The notes beneath the pieces are model-generated. The model searched no databases, was not told where the DNA came from, and was given only the letters and a program-made list of their open reading frames with translations. Positions 42,691 through 52,172 of a stretch of DNA of 64,000 nt are shown one piece after another. Position 1 is the stretch's first letter. The number at the start of each line of letters is the position of its first letter. The stretch comes from Micromonospora nigra. GTDB taxonomy: Bacteria; Actinomycetota; Actinomycetes; Mycobacteriales; Micromonosporaceae. Where the stretch lies: positions 5,854,001 to 5,918,000 of the forward strand of contig NZ_FMHT01000003.1 in NCBI RefSeq assembly GCF_900091585.1, in the 5' to 3' direction. Made by a program: the position numbers and the translations under genes.

Positions 42691-43638
42691 TCAACCGGCG
42701 CGGCGGGTCCAGTCCAGGACCGCGGCCTCGGTCGCCTCGGCCGCCGCCCGTTCCGTCCACGGCGACACGGCGGCGGGACGGGGGCGCGGCGGCACCGGCT
42801 GGTGCATCGGGACGTACACCCGGGCGTCGACCGCCTCGGCCAGCAGCAGCGCCGCCATCAGACTGCTGGGCCGGCGGGCCGGGTCTTCGGCCAGGCACCG
42901 CTCGCACAGATCGGCCACCTCGACGGGCAACCCGGTGACCGGCGGCAGCGGTCGTGGTGGCTGCCGCCGGCGGCTGCCGAGCAACTGGGTCATGGTCCCC
43001 GCGGCCGGGTACGGCAACTGCCCGGTGAGGCAGTAGTACAGCAGCACACCGAGGGCGTACATGTCGGCGGCGGGGGTGGCCGGGGCCCGGTCCAGCTGCT
43101 CCGGGGCGAGGTAGGCGGGGGTGCCGACCACGATGCCCTCGGGAGTCGGGTCCGGCGCGCCGGTGGGGGTGGCGATGCCGAAGTCGAGCACCTTCACCCC
43201 GGCCGGGGTGAGGATCACGTTCGCCGGCTTCACGTCGCGGTGCACGATCCCGTGCGCGTGGGCGGCGGCCAGCGCCGCGCTCACCTCCGCGCAGACCCGC
43301 ACCGCGATCCGCCAGTCCAGCGGGCCGGCCCGCAGGTGGGTGGCGAGGGTCTCGCCCTCGGCCAGCTCCATCACGATGTACGGCGTCTGCCCGTCGGGCG
43401 GCGTGCGGCAGGTCCCGAAGTCGTGCACGCTGGCGACGTTGGGATGCACCAGACGCGCCGCGGAACGGGCCTCGGTGCGGATCCGTTCCACCGGGTCGTC
43501 CCCGTCCCGGCTGCCGGGCGACATCAGCTTCACCGCGACCGGGCGGTCGAGCACCTCGTCGTGGGCCCGCCAGACCTCCGACATGCCTCCGACGCCGATG
43601 CGCTGTTCGAGCCGGTACCGCCCGTCCAGCGTCTTCAT
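42691..43638 (-). CDS. Soluble Ser/Thr protein kinase
   Basis: 315 aa. Complete kinase domain (about aa 8-265): IGVGGMSEVWRA, VAVKLM, HRDVKPANVIL, LDFGIA and VGTPAYLAPEQ. The C-terminal about 50 aa are Ala/Pro-rich without a membrane segment, unlike the kinase at 117-1550. Targets unknown. It lies on the same strand as the OsmC gene, which starts 152 nt beyond its stop. Confidence 0.95.
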   Translation of the reverse strand: MKTLDGRYRLEQRIGVGGMSEVWRAHDEVLDRPVAVKLMSPGSRDGDDPVERIRTEARSAARLVHPNVASVHDFGTCRTPPDGQTPYIVMELAEGETLATHLRAGPLDWRIAVRVCAEVSAALAAAHAHGIVHRDVKPANVILTPAGVKVLDFGIATPTGAPDPTPEGIVVGTPAYLAPEQLDRAPATPAADMYALGVLLYYCLTGQLPYPAAGTMTQLLGSRRRQPPRPLPPVTGLPVEVADLCERCLAEDPARRPSSLMAALLLAEAVDARVYVPMHQPVPPRPRPAAVSPWTERAAAEATEAAVLDWTRRAG

Positions 43639-43784
43639 CGACCGCTCCTCGCCCTCGTCCGCGCGGGCCCCGACCCGCGGCTTCCGCTTCTACCCCGCCC
43701 TCGATCAGGGCAAACCGGCACCGGCGCGGCCGTGGCGGCGGTAGCTTGCGAGCCGGACGACGCCGCGGCGGGGAGGGGGACGGC

Positions 43785-44009
43785 ATGAGCGAGGTGACCG
43801 TACGGTTCGTCGGCGGCCCGGCGCACGACCTGGTCCGTGCCGTACCGGCCGGGGCCGACGGGGCGCCGCCCGACCGGTGGGTGCTGCGGCATCCCGAGGG
43901 CCCGGCGGCCCCCGAAGCCGACCACCTCTACGAACGGGACCGGCCGGTCGGCGAGGGGAGCTGGACGATGCGCTACGTCCGCACCGACCCGCACGGGATG
44001 ACCGAGTGA
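43785..44009 (+). CDS. Small hypothetical protein
   Basis: 74 aa from ATG 43785, with GGGAGGGGGA just upstream deciding the start. VTVRFVGGPAHDLVRAVPAG and WTMRYVRTDPHGMTE are recognisable beta segments; no family assigned. It is divergent from the kinase gene and precedes an AraC-type regulator by 63 nt. Confidence 0.68.
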   Translation: MSEVTVRFVGGPAHDLVRAVPAGADGAPPDRWVLRHPEGPAAPEADHLYERDRPVGEGSWTMRYVRTDPHGMTE

Positions 44010-44072
44010 CCCCCCGCCGCCCGTGGCCGGGTGCCCCCGCGCGCCGGCTGGGCGTGTGACACGCTGGTCGGC

Positions 44073-44756
44073 GTGTACCGGGAACGGCCCGCGGGGATCG
44101 CCGGCGCGACACTGTGGACCAGCACCGCGCCGGTCGACGTCGGGCCCACCCGGGTCCTGCCGGACGGCTGCCTGGACCTGCTGTGGTCCAGCCGGGCCGG
44201 GCTGCTGGTGGCCGGGCCCGACCGCACGGCGTTCCTGAGCGTGAGCGCGCCGGGGGAGCGCTGGGTGGGCCTGCGGTTGCCGCCGGGCGTCGGCCCGGCC
44301 GTGCTGGGCACGCCGGCGGTGGAGCTGCGGGACCGCCGGGTGTCGCTGGCCGACCTGTGGGGCGCGCGGGTCGTGGCGCCGCTCGCCGAACGGGCGCAGA
44401 CCGACGCCGGAAGCGTCCTGGTCGAGGTGGCGGCGCGGCGACTGCGGGCCGCCGGAGGGCCCGACCCGCTCGGGGCGCGGGTGGCCGCCGCGCTCACCGC
44501 CGGGGCCACGGTGGCCGCGACCGCCGCCCGGGTGGGTCTCGAACCACGGGTGCTGCACCGCCGCAGCCGACACCTGTTCGGGTACGGCCCGAAGACCCTC
44601 GCCCGGATCCTGCGGATGCGCCGGGCGCTGGAGCTGGCCCGCACGGGGACGGCGTTGGCCGAGGTGGCGGTCCGCTGCGGGTACGCCGACCAGGCCCACC
44701 TCACCCGCGACGTGCGGGATCTGGCGGGCGTGCCGCCGACCGCGCTGCTGCGTTGA
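44073..44756 (+). CDS. AraC-family transcriptional regulator
   Basis: About 227 aa. The N-terminal domain contains DGCLDLLW and SAPGERWVGLRLPPG typical of DUF6597/AraC-like sensors. The two-helix-turn-helix C-terminus starts about aa 135, ending GYADQAHLTRDVRDLAGVPPTALL. Effector unknown. GTG 44073 is preferred over 44031 because the fold starts VYRERPAG. The next gene, a VOC protein, converges on it and may be a target. Confidence 0.88.
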   Translation: MYRERPAGIAGATLWTSTAPVDVGPTRVLPDGCLDLLWSSRAGLLVAGPDRTAFLSVSAPGERWVGLRLPPGVGPAVLGTPAVELRDRRVSLADLWGARVVAPLAERAQTDAGSVLVEVAARRLRAAGGPDPLGARVAAALTAGATVAATAARVGLEPRVLHRRSRHLFGYGPKTLARILRMRRALELARTGTALAEVAVRCGYADQAHLTRDVRDLAGVPPTALLR

Positions 44757-44769
44757 GCGGGCCCGCTCC

Positions 44770-45186
44770 TCAACCGTCGGCGAGCGGGGCCTCGTCGTCG
44801 AGCGGGGCGAACAGGTCCACGCCGTTGCCGTCGGGGTCGTGCAGCACCGCGTACCGCTGGCCCCAGACCGCGTCCCACGGCTCCTTCGCGCCGTGGTGGC
44901 CGGCGTCGGTCAGCTCGGCGTACCAACGGTCGACCTCGGCCGGGTCGACGCAGCGGAAGGCGAGGCTGACCCGGGGGCTGCCGGTCGGCGGCGTCCAGGT
45001 CGGGTCGAACGCGCGGATCGTCGCCACGGTGTCCCAGGCGAGCCGGAGGCCACCGGGCAGCGTCACCTCCACGTGCGGTTCGGTGTCGGCGTCGGCGGGG
45101 ATGTCCAGGCCGAGCCGCCGGTAGAAGGCCAGGGTGCGGCCCATGTCCGTGCTGGTCAGGCCGACGAGGTCGAAGCGTGGCGTCAT
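44770..45186 (-). CDS. VOC (glyoxalase/bleomycin-resistance) fold protein
   Basis: 138 aa, two beta-alpha-beta-beta-beta modules: LVGLTSTDMGRTLAFYRRLGLDI and DRWYAELTDAGHHGAKEPWD, closing in YAVLHDPDGNGVDLF with a metal-site Glu/Asp pattern. Exact reaction unknown. It converges with the AraC gene; the stops are 14 nt apart. Confidence 0.88.
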   Translation of the reverse strand: MTPRFDLVGLTSTDMGRTLAFYRRLGLDIPADADTEPHVEVTLPGGLRLAWDTVATIRAFDPTWTPPTGSPRVSLAFRCVDPAEVDRWYAELTDAGHHGAKEPWDAVWGQRYAVLHDPDGNGVDLFAPLDDEAPLADG

Positions 45187-45377
45187 GGGGCGACGGTACG
45201 ACGCCCGGCGGTGGGCCGTCTTGAACGGAACGGACCGGGGCGATGTACGCGGTGTGGCCTACTCGCCACGGTACGTCGCGTACGGTGTCAGACAAGTCCG
45301 GTTTGTTGACTCGTGTCCCGCCTGGGGATGCGGTCGAGGAATGCCGGTGTCGAGACGGTGAGGGAAGGAGCGGGTCG

Positions 45378-45527
45378 GTGAACCATCTGGCCTACCTGGA
45401 CGCGGGATCCGGCAGCCTGATCGTGCAGGCGGTGGTCGGCGGCGTGGCCGGCGTCGCGGTGGCCGCGAAGCTGTACTGGCGGCGGCTGGTCGCCAGGTTC
45501 CGCCGGCAGCCCACCGACCAGCGCTGA
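45378..45527 (+). CDS. Small one-pass membrane protein (YLDAGSGS type)
   Basis: 49 aa: VNHLAYLDAGSGSLIVQ, then a hydrophobic helix VVGGVAGVAVAAKLYW and a basic tail RRLVARFRRQ. The YLDxGSGS start with a membrane helix is found beside cell-surface sulfatase-like genes. GTG 45378 follows AAGGAGCGGG. The methyltransferase gene begins 11 nt after the stop, so the three genes probably form an operon. Confidence 0.75.
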   Translation: MNHLAYLDAGSGSLIVQAVVGGVAGVAVAAKLYWRRLVARFRRQPTDQR

Positions 45528-45537
45528 GCCACCGGGC

Positions 45538-46953
45538 ATGACTGTCTCCCCCACCGACCTGCGCCCCGAGCCGGGTTCCTTCCGCGACCCCGCCAACCGG
45601 GTCTTCCACGCCGGCGACGACGTGCTGCGCGGCCTCGACGTCACCGCCGCCGCCCAGTGGCGGACGCTCGCGGCCAGCGAGTTCTTCCCGCCGCTGCTCG
45701 CCGCCGGCAAGGTCTGCGGCACCGAGGAACTGACCGGGCGGCCGGTGCCCGCGCCGTGGGCCGCCGTGCTGCGCCACGAGCGGATCCCGTTCGTCTCCCA
45801 CCCGTACGAATGGTCCTTCGCCATGCTGCGCGACGCCGCGCTGCTGCACCTGGAGATCCTGCGCGCGGCGCTGCCGGCGGGCTTCACCACCAAGGACGGC
45901 TCGGCCTACAACCTCCAGTGGCGCGGCACCGCCCCCGTCTTCATCGACGTCGGTTCGTTCACCCCGCTGCGTGACGGGGAACCCTGGGCCGGCTACCGCC
46001 AGTTCTGCCAGACCATGCTCTACCCGCTGCTGCTCGGCGCGCACCTCGGCGTCGACTTCCAGCCGTTCCTGCGCGCCCGGGTCGAGGGCGTCGAACCGGA
46101 CCAGATGCGCCGGCTCCTCGGCGGCGTCCGCCGGTTCCGGCCCGGGGTGCTCACCCACGTGCACCTGCACGACGCCGCACAGCGCCGCAACGCCGCCGCC
46201 AGCACCGCCGAGGTCCGCGCGCAGCTGCGCGCCGCCGGGTACACCCGGGAGCTGGCGCTGGCCGGTGTGCGCGGCATCGAGAAGCTGGTCCGCCGCCTCG
46301 ACCACCGCCCCGGCGGCAGCCACTGGGTCGACTACCAGCGCACCTGCGGCTACACCTCCGACGATCGCGCGGTCAAGGAGCGGGTCGTCACGGCGGCGCT
46401 GACCGACCGGCGACCCCGCCTGGTGCTCGACCTGGGTGCCAACGACGGCCGGTACGCCCGGCTCGCCGCGCGGCACGCCGACCACGTCGTCGCCGTCGAG
46501 CAGGACCCCGCCGTCGTCGACCAGCTCTACCGTGCCCTGCGGGCCGAGGGCGACCGGCGCGTCCTGCCCCTGGTGATGGATCTGGCCGACCCCTCGCCCG
46601 GGGGCGGCTGGCGGGGGGTGGAACGGGCCTCGTTCGCCGACCGGTGCCGCGCCGACCTGGTGCTCGCCCTCGCCGTCGTGCACCACCTGGCGATCGGGCG
46701 CAACGTGCCGCTGCCCGAGGTGCTGGACCTGCTCACCGGCCTGGCCGCGCCAGGTGGGCGACTCGTGGTGGAGTTCGTGCACCCGGAGGACCCGATGGCC
46801 CGGCGGTTGCTCGCCAACAAGCCCGACGGACTGTTCCCCGACTACCGCCGCGAGGAGTTCGAGCGGCTGCTGACCGCCCGGGGCCGGGTCGAGGAGCGCA
46901 CCGAACTGCCCTGCGGCACCCGCACCCTCTACCGGGTGGCCCTGGGTGGCTGA
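45538..46953 (+). CDS. SAM-dependent methyltransferase with extended N-terminus
   Basis: 471 aa. Residues 1-285 are unassigned, including an FRDPANRVFHAGDDVLRGL segment like nodulation NoeA-type methyltransferases. The class I core follows: LVLDLGANDGRYARLAARH, VAVEQDPAVVDQL, VLALAVVHHLAIG. Probable target is a surface glycan or lipid, from the context of the next gene. It overlaps the sulfatase gene by 8 nt. Confidence 0.85.
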   Translation: MTVSPTDLRPEPGSFRDPANRVFHAGDDVLRGLDVTAAAQWRTLAASEFFPPLLAAGKVCGTEELTGRPVPAPWAAVLRHERIPFVSHPYEWSFAMLRDAALLHLEILRAALPAGFTTKDGSAYNLQWRGTAPVFIDVGSFTPLRDGEPWAGYRQFCQTMLYPLLLGAHLGVDFQPFLRARVEGVEPDQMRRLLGGVRRFRPGVLTHVHLHDAAQRRNAAASTAEVRAQLRAAGYTRELALAGVRGIEKLVRRLDHRPGGSHWVDYQRTCGYTSDDRAVKERVVTAALTDRRPRLVLDLGANDGRYARLAARHADHVVAVEQDPAVVDQLYRALRAEGDRRVLPLVMDLADPSPGGGWRGVERASFADRCRADLVLALAVVHHLAIGRNVPLPEVLDLLTGLAAPGGRLVVEFVHPEDPMARRLLANKPDGLFPDYRREEFERLLTARGRVEERTELPCGTRTLYRVALGG

Positions 46954-48955
46954 CCCCGAAGCCCGGCGCTGGTGGGCCGGATGGCGGGGTGAGGCCGGCC
47001 GGGCGCTGGAGATCGCCGCGCTGGTCGGCCTCACGGTCACCCAGCCCCTGCTCGACGTGCTCGGGCAAAGCCCCGACTTCTTCCTGTTCCACCGTGCCGA
47101 CTCCGGCGACATCCTGCTGCTGGTGGCGCTGGTGGCCGTCGTACCCACCGTGGCGGTGGCGCTGCTCGGCGCGCTGAGCCGGCTGGCCGGGCCGACTGCC
47201 CGATCGGCGACCCACACGGTGCTGGTGGGGCTGCTGGTCACCGCGCTCGCCATCCAGGTCGGCCGGCACGTGACGCCACTGCGGGGCGTACCGCTGCTGG
47301 TGGCGGCGGCGGGGCTCGGCGCCGCCGGGGTCGCCGCGTACCGGCGCTGGCGGGCCCTCGGGCGGGCGCTGCGGGTGGCCGCCGTGGGACCACTGGTCTT
47401 CGTGAGCCTGTTCGTCTTCGTCTCCCCGACCTCCGCGGTGCTGCTGCCGCGCGGCCCGGGTGGCGCGGCGGGCACCGCCAGCGGTGAGCTGCACCCGCCC
47501 GTGGTGCTGTTGGTGCTCGACGAACTGCCGCTGGTGTCCCTGCTCGGCCCCGACGGCCGCGTCGACGCCGCCCGGTTCCCGCACTTCGCCGAGCTGGCCG
47601 CCGGGTCGACCTGGTACCGCAACGCCACCGGGGTCAGCGGGTGGACGCCGTACGCCCTGCCGGCCATGCTGACCGGCCGCTACCCGCGGCGCGACGTCGC
47701 ACCGCACTACTCGCACCACCCCGACAACCTGTTCACCGCGCTCGGGGGCCTGTACGACATCCGCGCCGAGGAGAGCATCGCCCGGCTCTGCCCACCCAGC
47801 CGCTGTGAACAGGCGACGACCCGCGAGCAGGGCCTCGGCGTGCTGCTCCGCGAGACGGGTGGTCTGCTGCGCCACCTGGCCGCCCCGGTGGACAGCCGGG
47901 TCGACCCGGAGGACTCCTACCGGGAGCGCACCGCCGAGGAAGCCGGCATCGACGCCGCCGAGCCGGTGCCGAACGACCCGAAGTTCCGCTGGGACCACCT
48001 CGACGTCAACCAGCCCGCCCGGTTCACCAGCTTCCTGCGCGGTCTGACCCCCGCCGACCGGCCGACGCTGCACTTCCTGCACCTGCTGATGCCGCACTCG
48101 CCGTGGACGTTCCTGCCCTCCGGGGCGCGCTACACCGGGCCGCCCGACCTGCCGAACGAGGGCGACGGCTGGGTCGAGCTGGCCCGCCAGCGGCACCTCG
48201 CCCAGCTCGGCTACACCGACCGGCTGATCGGCGAGACGCTGCGGACGCTGCGCGCCTCCGGCCTGTACGACCGGGCGCTGCTCGTGGTCACCGCCGACCA
48301 CGGGGTCAGCTTCACCAACGGCGCCCAGGGCCGCGGGATGGACGCCATCCGCGCCGCCCCCGACGAGGTCGCCTGGGTGCCGCTGTTCGTCAAGAGCCCC
48401 GGCCAGCGCGACGGGCGCGTCGACGACCGCAACTGGCAGCACGTCGACCTGCTGCCGACGATCGCCGACGAGGCCGCCGTCCGGCTGCCCTGGAGCGTCG
48501 ACGGCCGCTCCGCCCGGCACGAGCCACGCCCCGGGACGGGCCGGCCGTTCTACGACCGGCCGGGTGAGCCGACACCCCTCACGGGCGGGGTGCCGTCCCC
48601 GCCGCCGCCACCGGCACCTCACCCGCTGGTCGGCACCGCCGTCGGTGACGCGCCGGCCGGCGGCACCGCCCGGGTGGCCGACCTGGCCGCCTTCCGCGCC
48701 GTCGACCCCGACGAGGGCACCCTGCCCGCCATGGTGTGGGGGACGGTGCCCGGCGACGTGCCCGACGGCACCCTGCTGGCGGTCGCCGTCAACGGCACCG
48801 TCCGGGCCGTCGTGCCCGTCGTCTCCCCGGATCCGGGTGGTCGCCGCTTCGCCGCGCTGCTCGCCGACGACCGGCACTTCCGGGCCGGCGACAACCGGCT
48901 GGACATCTACCGCGTGGACCCGGCCGGCGGGTTGCGCCGGCTCACGCTCTCCTGA
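46946..48955 (+). CDS. Membrane sulfatase/alkaline-phosphatase-fold protein
   Basis: 669 aa. Five membrane segments in the first about 165 aa, then an extracellular alkaline-phosphatase-superfamily domain. Metal-site motifs: VVLLVLDELPLVS (metal Asp/Glu), SGWTPYALPAMLTG (nucleophile region), HLLMPHSPW and VVTADHGVSF. Similar enzymes transfer phospho-groups to envelope glycans or hydrolyse sulfates; substrate unclear. The last about 110 aa (AFRAVDPDEGTLPAMVWG) form an extra beta domain. GTG 46946 overlaps the previous gene. Confidence 0.88.
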   Translation: MADPEARRWWAGWRGEAGRALEIAALVGLTVTQPLLDVLGQSPDFFLFHRADSGDILLLVALVAVVPTVAVALLGALSRLAGPTARSATHTVLVGLLVTALAIQVGRHVTPLRGVPLLVAAAGLGAAGVAAYRRWRALGRALRVAAVGPLVFVSLFVFVSPTSAVLLPRGPGGAAGTASGELHPPVVLLVLDELPLVSLLGPDGRVDAARFPHFAELAAGSTWYRNATGVSGWTPYALPAMLTGRYPRRDVAPHYSHHPDNLFTALGGLYDIRAEESIARLCPPSRCEQATTREQGLGVLLRETGGLLRHLAAPVDSRVDPEDSYRERTAEEAGIDAAEPVPNDPKFRWDHLDVNQPARFTSFLRGLTPADRPTLHFLHLLMPHSPWTFLPSGARYTGPPDLPNEGDGWVELARQRHLAQLGYTDRLIGETLRTLRASGLYDRALLVVTADHGVSFTNGAQGRGMDAIRAAPDEVAWVPLFVKSPGQRDGRVDDRNWQHVDLLPTIADEAAVRLPWSVDGRSARHEPRPGTGRPFYDRPGEPTPLTGGVPSPPPPPAPHPLVGTAVGDAPAGGTARVADLAAFRAVDPDEGTLPAMVWGTVPGDVPDGTLLAVAVNGTVRAVVPVVSPDPGGRRFAALLADDRHFRAGDNRLDIYRVDPAGGLRRLTLS

Positions 48956-49256
48956 TCCCCGCCGTCCCCGCTGTCGCATTCCGTCCAGGTCCCCGTGCCG
49001 CCGGGTCGGAGAATGCGTGCCGCCCGGCCCGGGTTCCGGTGCCCCCCGCGGGGTTCCGTGCCGCCCTCAGCCGGGTGTGGGTGCCGGCTCCAGCGGGGTT
49101 TCCGTGCTTCGCCGGCGGGGTTTCCCCGCCGCCCGGTCGGGAAGGTGGTGATGCAGACCTCACCGCGGAACCACGACGAGCGGTATCGCCGCAACCGCAA
49201 TTACGGTAGAAGCGAAGGCAATTCAACGTAGATCTGCCGGCGAAGCGAGGAACCAC
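48956..49256. other. Intergenic region upstream of citrate synthase
   Basis: Contains GGCGGGG (49114-49120) and CCCCGCC (49124-49130) as a candidate terminator hairpin after the sulfatase gene. An AT-richer stretch around 49185-49235 is the probable citrate synthase promoter. Several GGTTCCGTGCC-like repeats lie in between. No gene seen. Confidence 0.5.
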
Positions 49257-50540
49257 ATGACGGAAGTCAAGCTCGATCACCCCGGTGGGCAGCTGTCGAT
49301 GCCGGTGCAATCCGCAGTCGAGGGCCCCGCCGGCATCGGGGTGAGCAAGCTGCTGAAGGAAGCCGGGATGACGACGTACGATCCCGGTTTCGTCAATACC
49401 GCCGCCTGCTCGTCCGCGATCACCTACATCGACGGGGATGCCGGGATCCTGCGGTACCGCGGCTACCCGATCGAGCAGCTGGCCGAGAAGTCCTCCTTCC
49501 TGGAGGTCTCCTACCTGCTGATCTACGGTGAGTTGCCGACCCAGCAGCAGCTCACCGACTTCAGCGAGCGGATCCGGCGACACTCGCTGCTGCACGAGGA
49601 GATGCGCCGGTTCTTCGACGGGTTCCCCCGTGAGGCACACCCGATGGCGGTGCTGTCGTCGGCGGTGAGCGCCATCTCGACCTTCTACCAGGACAGCCTC
49701 GACCCGTTCGACTCCGAGCACGTCGAGATGTCGACGGTCCGTCTGATGGCGAAGGTCCCGACCATCGCCTCGTACGCGTACAAGAAGTCGATCGGCCAGC
49801 CGCTGCTGTACCCGGACAACTCCCTGGGCTACGTCGAGAACCTCCTGCGGATGACGTTCGGCGTGCCCGCCGAGCCGTACGAGGTCGACCCGGTGATGGC
49901 CCGCGTGCTGGACATGCTGTTCGTGCTGCACGCCGACCACGAGCAGAACTGCTCCACCTCCACCGTCCGGCTGGTGGGTTCCAGCAACGCCAACCTGTTC
50001 GCCTCCGTCTCGGCGGGGGTGAACGCCCTGTTCGGCCCGCTGCACGGCGGGGCCAACCAGGCCGTGCTGGAGATGCTGGAAGGCATCCAGGCCGAGGGCG
50101 GCGACGTGCACTCCTTCGTCCGCAGGGTCAAGGACAAGGAGGACGGCGTCAAGCTGATGGGCTTCGGCCACCGGGTCTACAAGAACTACGACCCGCGCGC
50201 CGCGATCGTGAAGAAGGCCGCCCAGGACGTGCTCGGCCGGATGGCCAAGCCCGACCCGATGCTGGACATCGCGATGCAGTTGGAGGAGATCGCGCTCGCC
50301 GACGACTTCTTCGTCTCCCGGAAGCTGTACCCGAACGTCGACTTCTACACCGGCCTGATCTACAAGGCCATGGGCTTCCCGACCAAGATGTTCACTGTCC
50401 TGTTCGCCCTGGGCCGGATGCCGGGCTGGATCGCCCAGTGGCGCGAGATGATCAACGACCCGGAGACCAAGATCGGTCGTCCGCGGCAGGTCTACACCGG
50501 TGCCGCCGAGCGCGACTACGTGCCGTTCGAGCAGCGCTGA
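49257..50540 (+). CDS. gltA: Citrate synthase (type II)
   Basis: Condenses acetyl-CoA and oxaloacetate to citrate. 427 aa, matching GltA. SSAITYIDGDAGILRYRGYPIEQLA, LHADHEQNCSTSTVRLV with active-site His, LFGPLHGGANQAVLEML, GFGHRVYKNYDPRA and the catalytic Asp in YPNVDFYTGL. ATG 49257 after GCGAGGAACC. A strong terminator follows. Confidence 0.97.
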   Translation: MTEVKLDHPGGQLSMPVQSAVEGPAGIGVSKLLKEAGMTTYDPGFVNTAACSSAITYIDGDAGILRYRGYPIEQLAEKSSFLEVSYLLIYGELPTQQQLTDFSERIRRHSLLHEEMRRFFDGFPREAHPMAVLSSAVSAISTFYQDSLDPFDSEHVEMSTVRLMAKVPTIASYAYKKSIGQPLLYPDNSLGYVENLLRMTFGVPAEPYEVDPVMARVLDMLFVLHADHEQNCSTSTVRLVGSSNANLFASVSAGVNALFGPLHGGANQAVLEMLEGIQAEGGDVHSFVRRVKDKEDGVKLMGFGHRVYKNYDPRAAIVKKAAQDVLGRMAKPDPMLDIAMQLEEIALADDFFVSRKLYPNVDFYTGLIYKAMGFPTKMFTVLFALGRMPGWIAQWREMINDPETKIGRPRQVYTGAAERDYVPFEQR

Positions 50541-50605
50541 CCCGACGGTCCCCGCTGGTCGACGGTCACTGACGGTCGCCACCTCCGGTCGACCGGTACC
50601 CCGCA

Positions 50606-50646
50606 CGGCGAAGGCCGCCGATCCACGTGATCGGCGGCCTTCGCCG
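50606..50646. terminator. Perfect 18-bp-stem terminator after gltA
   Basis: CGGCGAAGGCCGCCGATC (50606-50623) pairs perfectly with its reverse complement (50629-50646) around a CACGT loop. It is 66 nt downstream of the gltA stop and faces the convergent glycosyltransferase gene, so may serve both. Confidence 0.9.
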
Positions 50647-50756
50647 TGGTCGGACCGGCCGGGCGAACGGCCGTCCGGTCGACGGCAGCCCCGATCGACC
50701 GTGTCGCGGTGGCGACGGCCGTTCTGCGAGGACCGTCCGGCTGTGCTCGGCAGCCG

Positions 50757-52172
50757 TCAGCGCAGGCCGGCGGCGGCCAGCAGGTTGCCCTCGGGGACCG
50801 GGGCGAGGGTCCGGCCCGCCGTCATCCGCTTCGCGACACGTTCGGCGGTGAAGGCGGGCACCTGTGCGATGGCCGCCGCGTACGCCGACGCGGTGCGGCT
50901 GGCGATGGCCGACCAGCCGTACTGCTCGTGCACCAGCGCCCGGGCCCGGCGGGCCATGGCGCGGGCCCGCTCCCGGTCCGACAGCACGGCGTGCACCGCG
51001 TCGGCGAGGCCGTGGGGGTCGTGGGGGCGGAAGGTCATGCCGGTGACGCCCGGTTCGACGATCTCGGCGAGCCCGCCGGTGGCGGAGACGGCGAGCGGGG
51101 CCCCCGCGGCGGCTCCCTCCAGGGCGACCATGCCGAAGGGCTCGTAGATGCTGGGCACCGTGAAACAGTCGGACGCGGCCATCACGGCCGGCAGGTCGGT
51201 GCCGCCGAGGAAGCCGGGGAGGCTGACCGTGTCGGCCAGGCCGAACCGGTGCACCTCGGCCTCCAACTCGGCCCGGTAGGGGCCGTCGCCGACGATCACC
51301 GCGCGCAGCCCGGGGTGCTGTTCCCGCAGCCGGGGCAAGCCGGCCAGCAGGTGCTGCACGCCCTTCTCGTAGACGAGGCGTCCGGCGAAGGTGACCAGCG
51401 GGCCGTCGGCGGCGAACCGGGCCCGCGCCCGGGCCACCGCTGCGGCGGGTACCCGCCAACGGTGTGGCTCCACCCCGTTGGGCACCACGTCGACCCGGTC
51501 GGCGGGCACGCCGAACAGACCGGTGACCTCGTCACGCATGTAGCCGGAGCAGACGATGACCCGGCCGGACTCGGTGCTGAGCCAGTGTTCGACGCCGTGG
51601 ATGGTGCGGTTCATGTCGTCGGGGAGCCAGCCCTGGTGTCGGCCGGCTTCGGTGGCGTGGATGGTGGTGACGAGGGGGATGTCGAGGTGTTCGGCGAGGG
51701 TGATGGCGGTGTGGGCGACGAGCCAGTCGTGGGCGTGGATGACGTCGTAGGTGGCGGATTCGGTGGCGCGGAGGGCGGCTCGGGTGAGGGTGTGGTTGAA
51801 GGCCATGGTCCAGGCCAGCAGTGAGTCGGTGGCGAGGGGGAAGGTGACGGGGTCTTCGGCGGCGCGCAGGATGCGGACGCCGTCGGCGTATTCCTCGTGG
51901 GGTGCGCCTTCGGTGTGGCGGGTGACGACGGTGACGTGGTGGCCGGCGGTGGCGAGGGCGACCGAGAGGGCGTGTACGTGTCGGCCGAGGCCGCCGACGA
52001 GGACGGGCGGGTACTCCCAGGAGAGCATCAGGATCCGGCGGGTCTGCGGCGGTGTGCCCGGCCCGGCCAGAGCCGGGACGTGCGGTCGCGAGGTGAGCGT
52101 GGGCCGGTGCAGCCGGTCCGGGGCGGTGGCGGGGTGCCCGCCTACCCGCAGCGTCGTCACAACAGTCTCCAT
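50757..52172 (-). CDS. GT4 glycogen-synthase-like glycosyltransferase
   Basis: 471 aa GT-B enzyme. N-terminal MLSWEYPPVLVGGLGRHVHAL is the glycogen synthase start, HAHDWLVAH follows, and the nucleotide-sugar region reads VPSIYEPFGMVALEGAAAG (E-x7-E). Likely ADP-glucose or maltose-1-phosphate elongation of glucan. It is divergent from glgX, so an alpha-glucan role fits. ATG 52172; ATG at a later in-frame position near the WEYPP segment is possible. Confidence 0.9.
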   Translation of the reverse strand: METVVTTLRVGGHPATAPDRLHRPTLTSRPHVPALAGPGTPPQTRRILMLSWEYPPVLVGGLGRHVHALSVALATAGHHVTVVTRHTEGAPHEEYADGVRILRAAEDPVTFPLATDSLLAWTMAFNHTLTRAALRATESATYDVIHAHDWLVAHTAITLAEHLDIPLVTTIHATEAGRHQGWLPDDMNRTIHGVEHWLSTESGRVIVCSGYMRDEVTGLFGVPADRVDVVPNGVEPHRWRVPAAAVARARARFAADGPLVTFAGRLVYEKGVQHLLAGLPRLREQHPGLRAVIVGDGPYRAELEAEVHRFGLADTVSLPGFLGGTDLPAVMAASDCFTVPSIYEPFGMVALEGAAAGAPLAVSATGGLAEIVEPGVTGMTFRPHDPHGLADAVHAVLSDRERARAMARRARALVHEQYGWSAIASRTASAYAAAIAQVPAFTAERVAKRMTAGRTLAPVPEGNLLAAAGLR

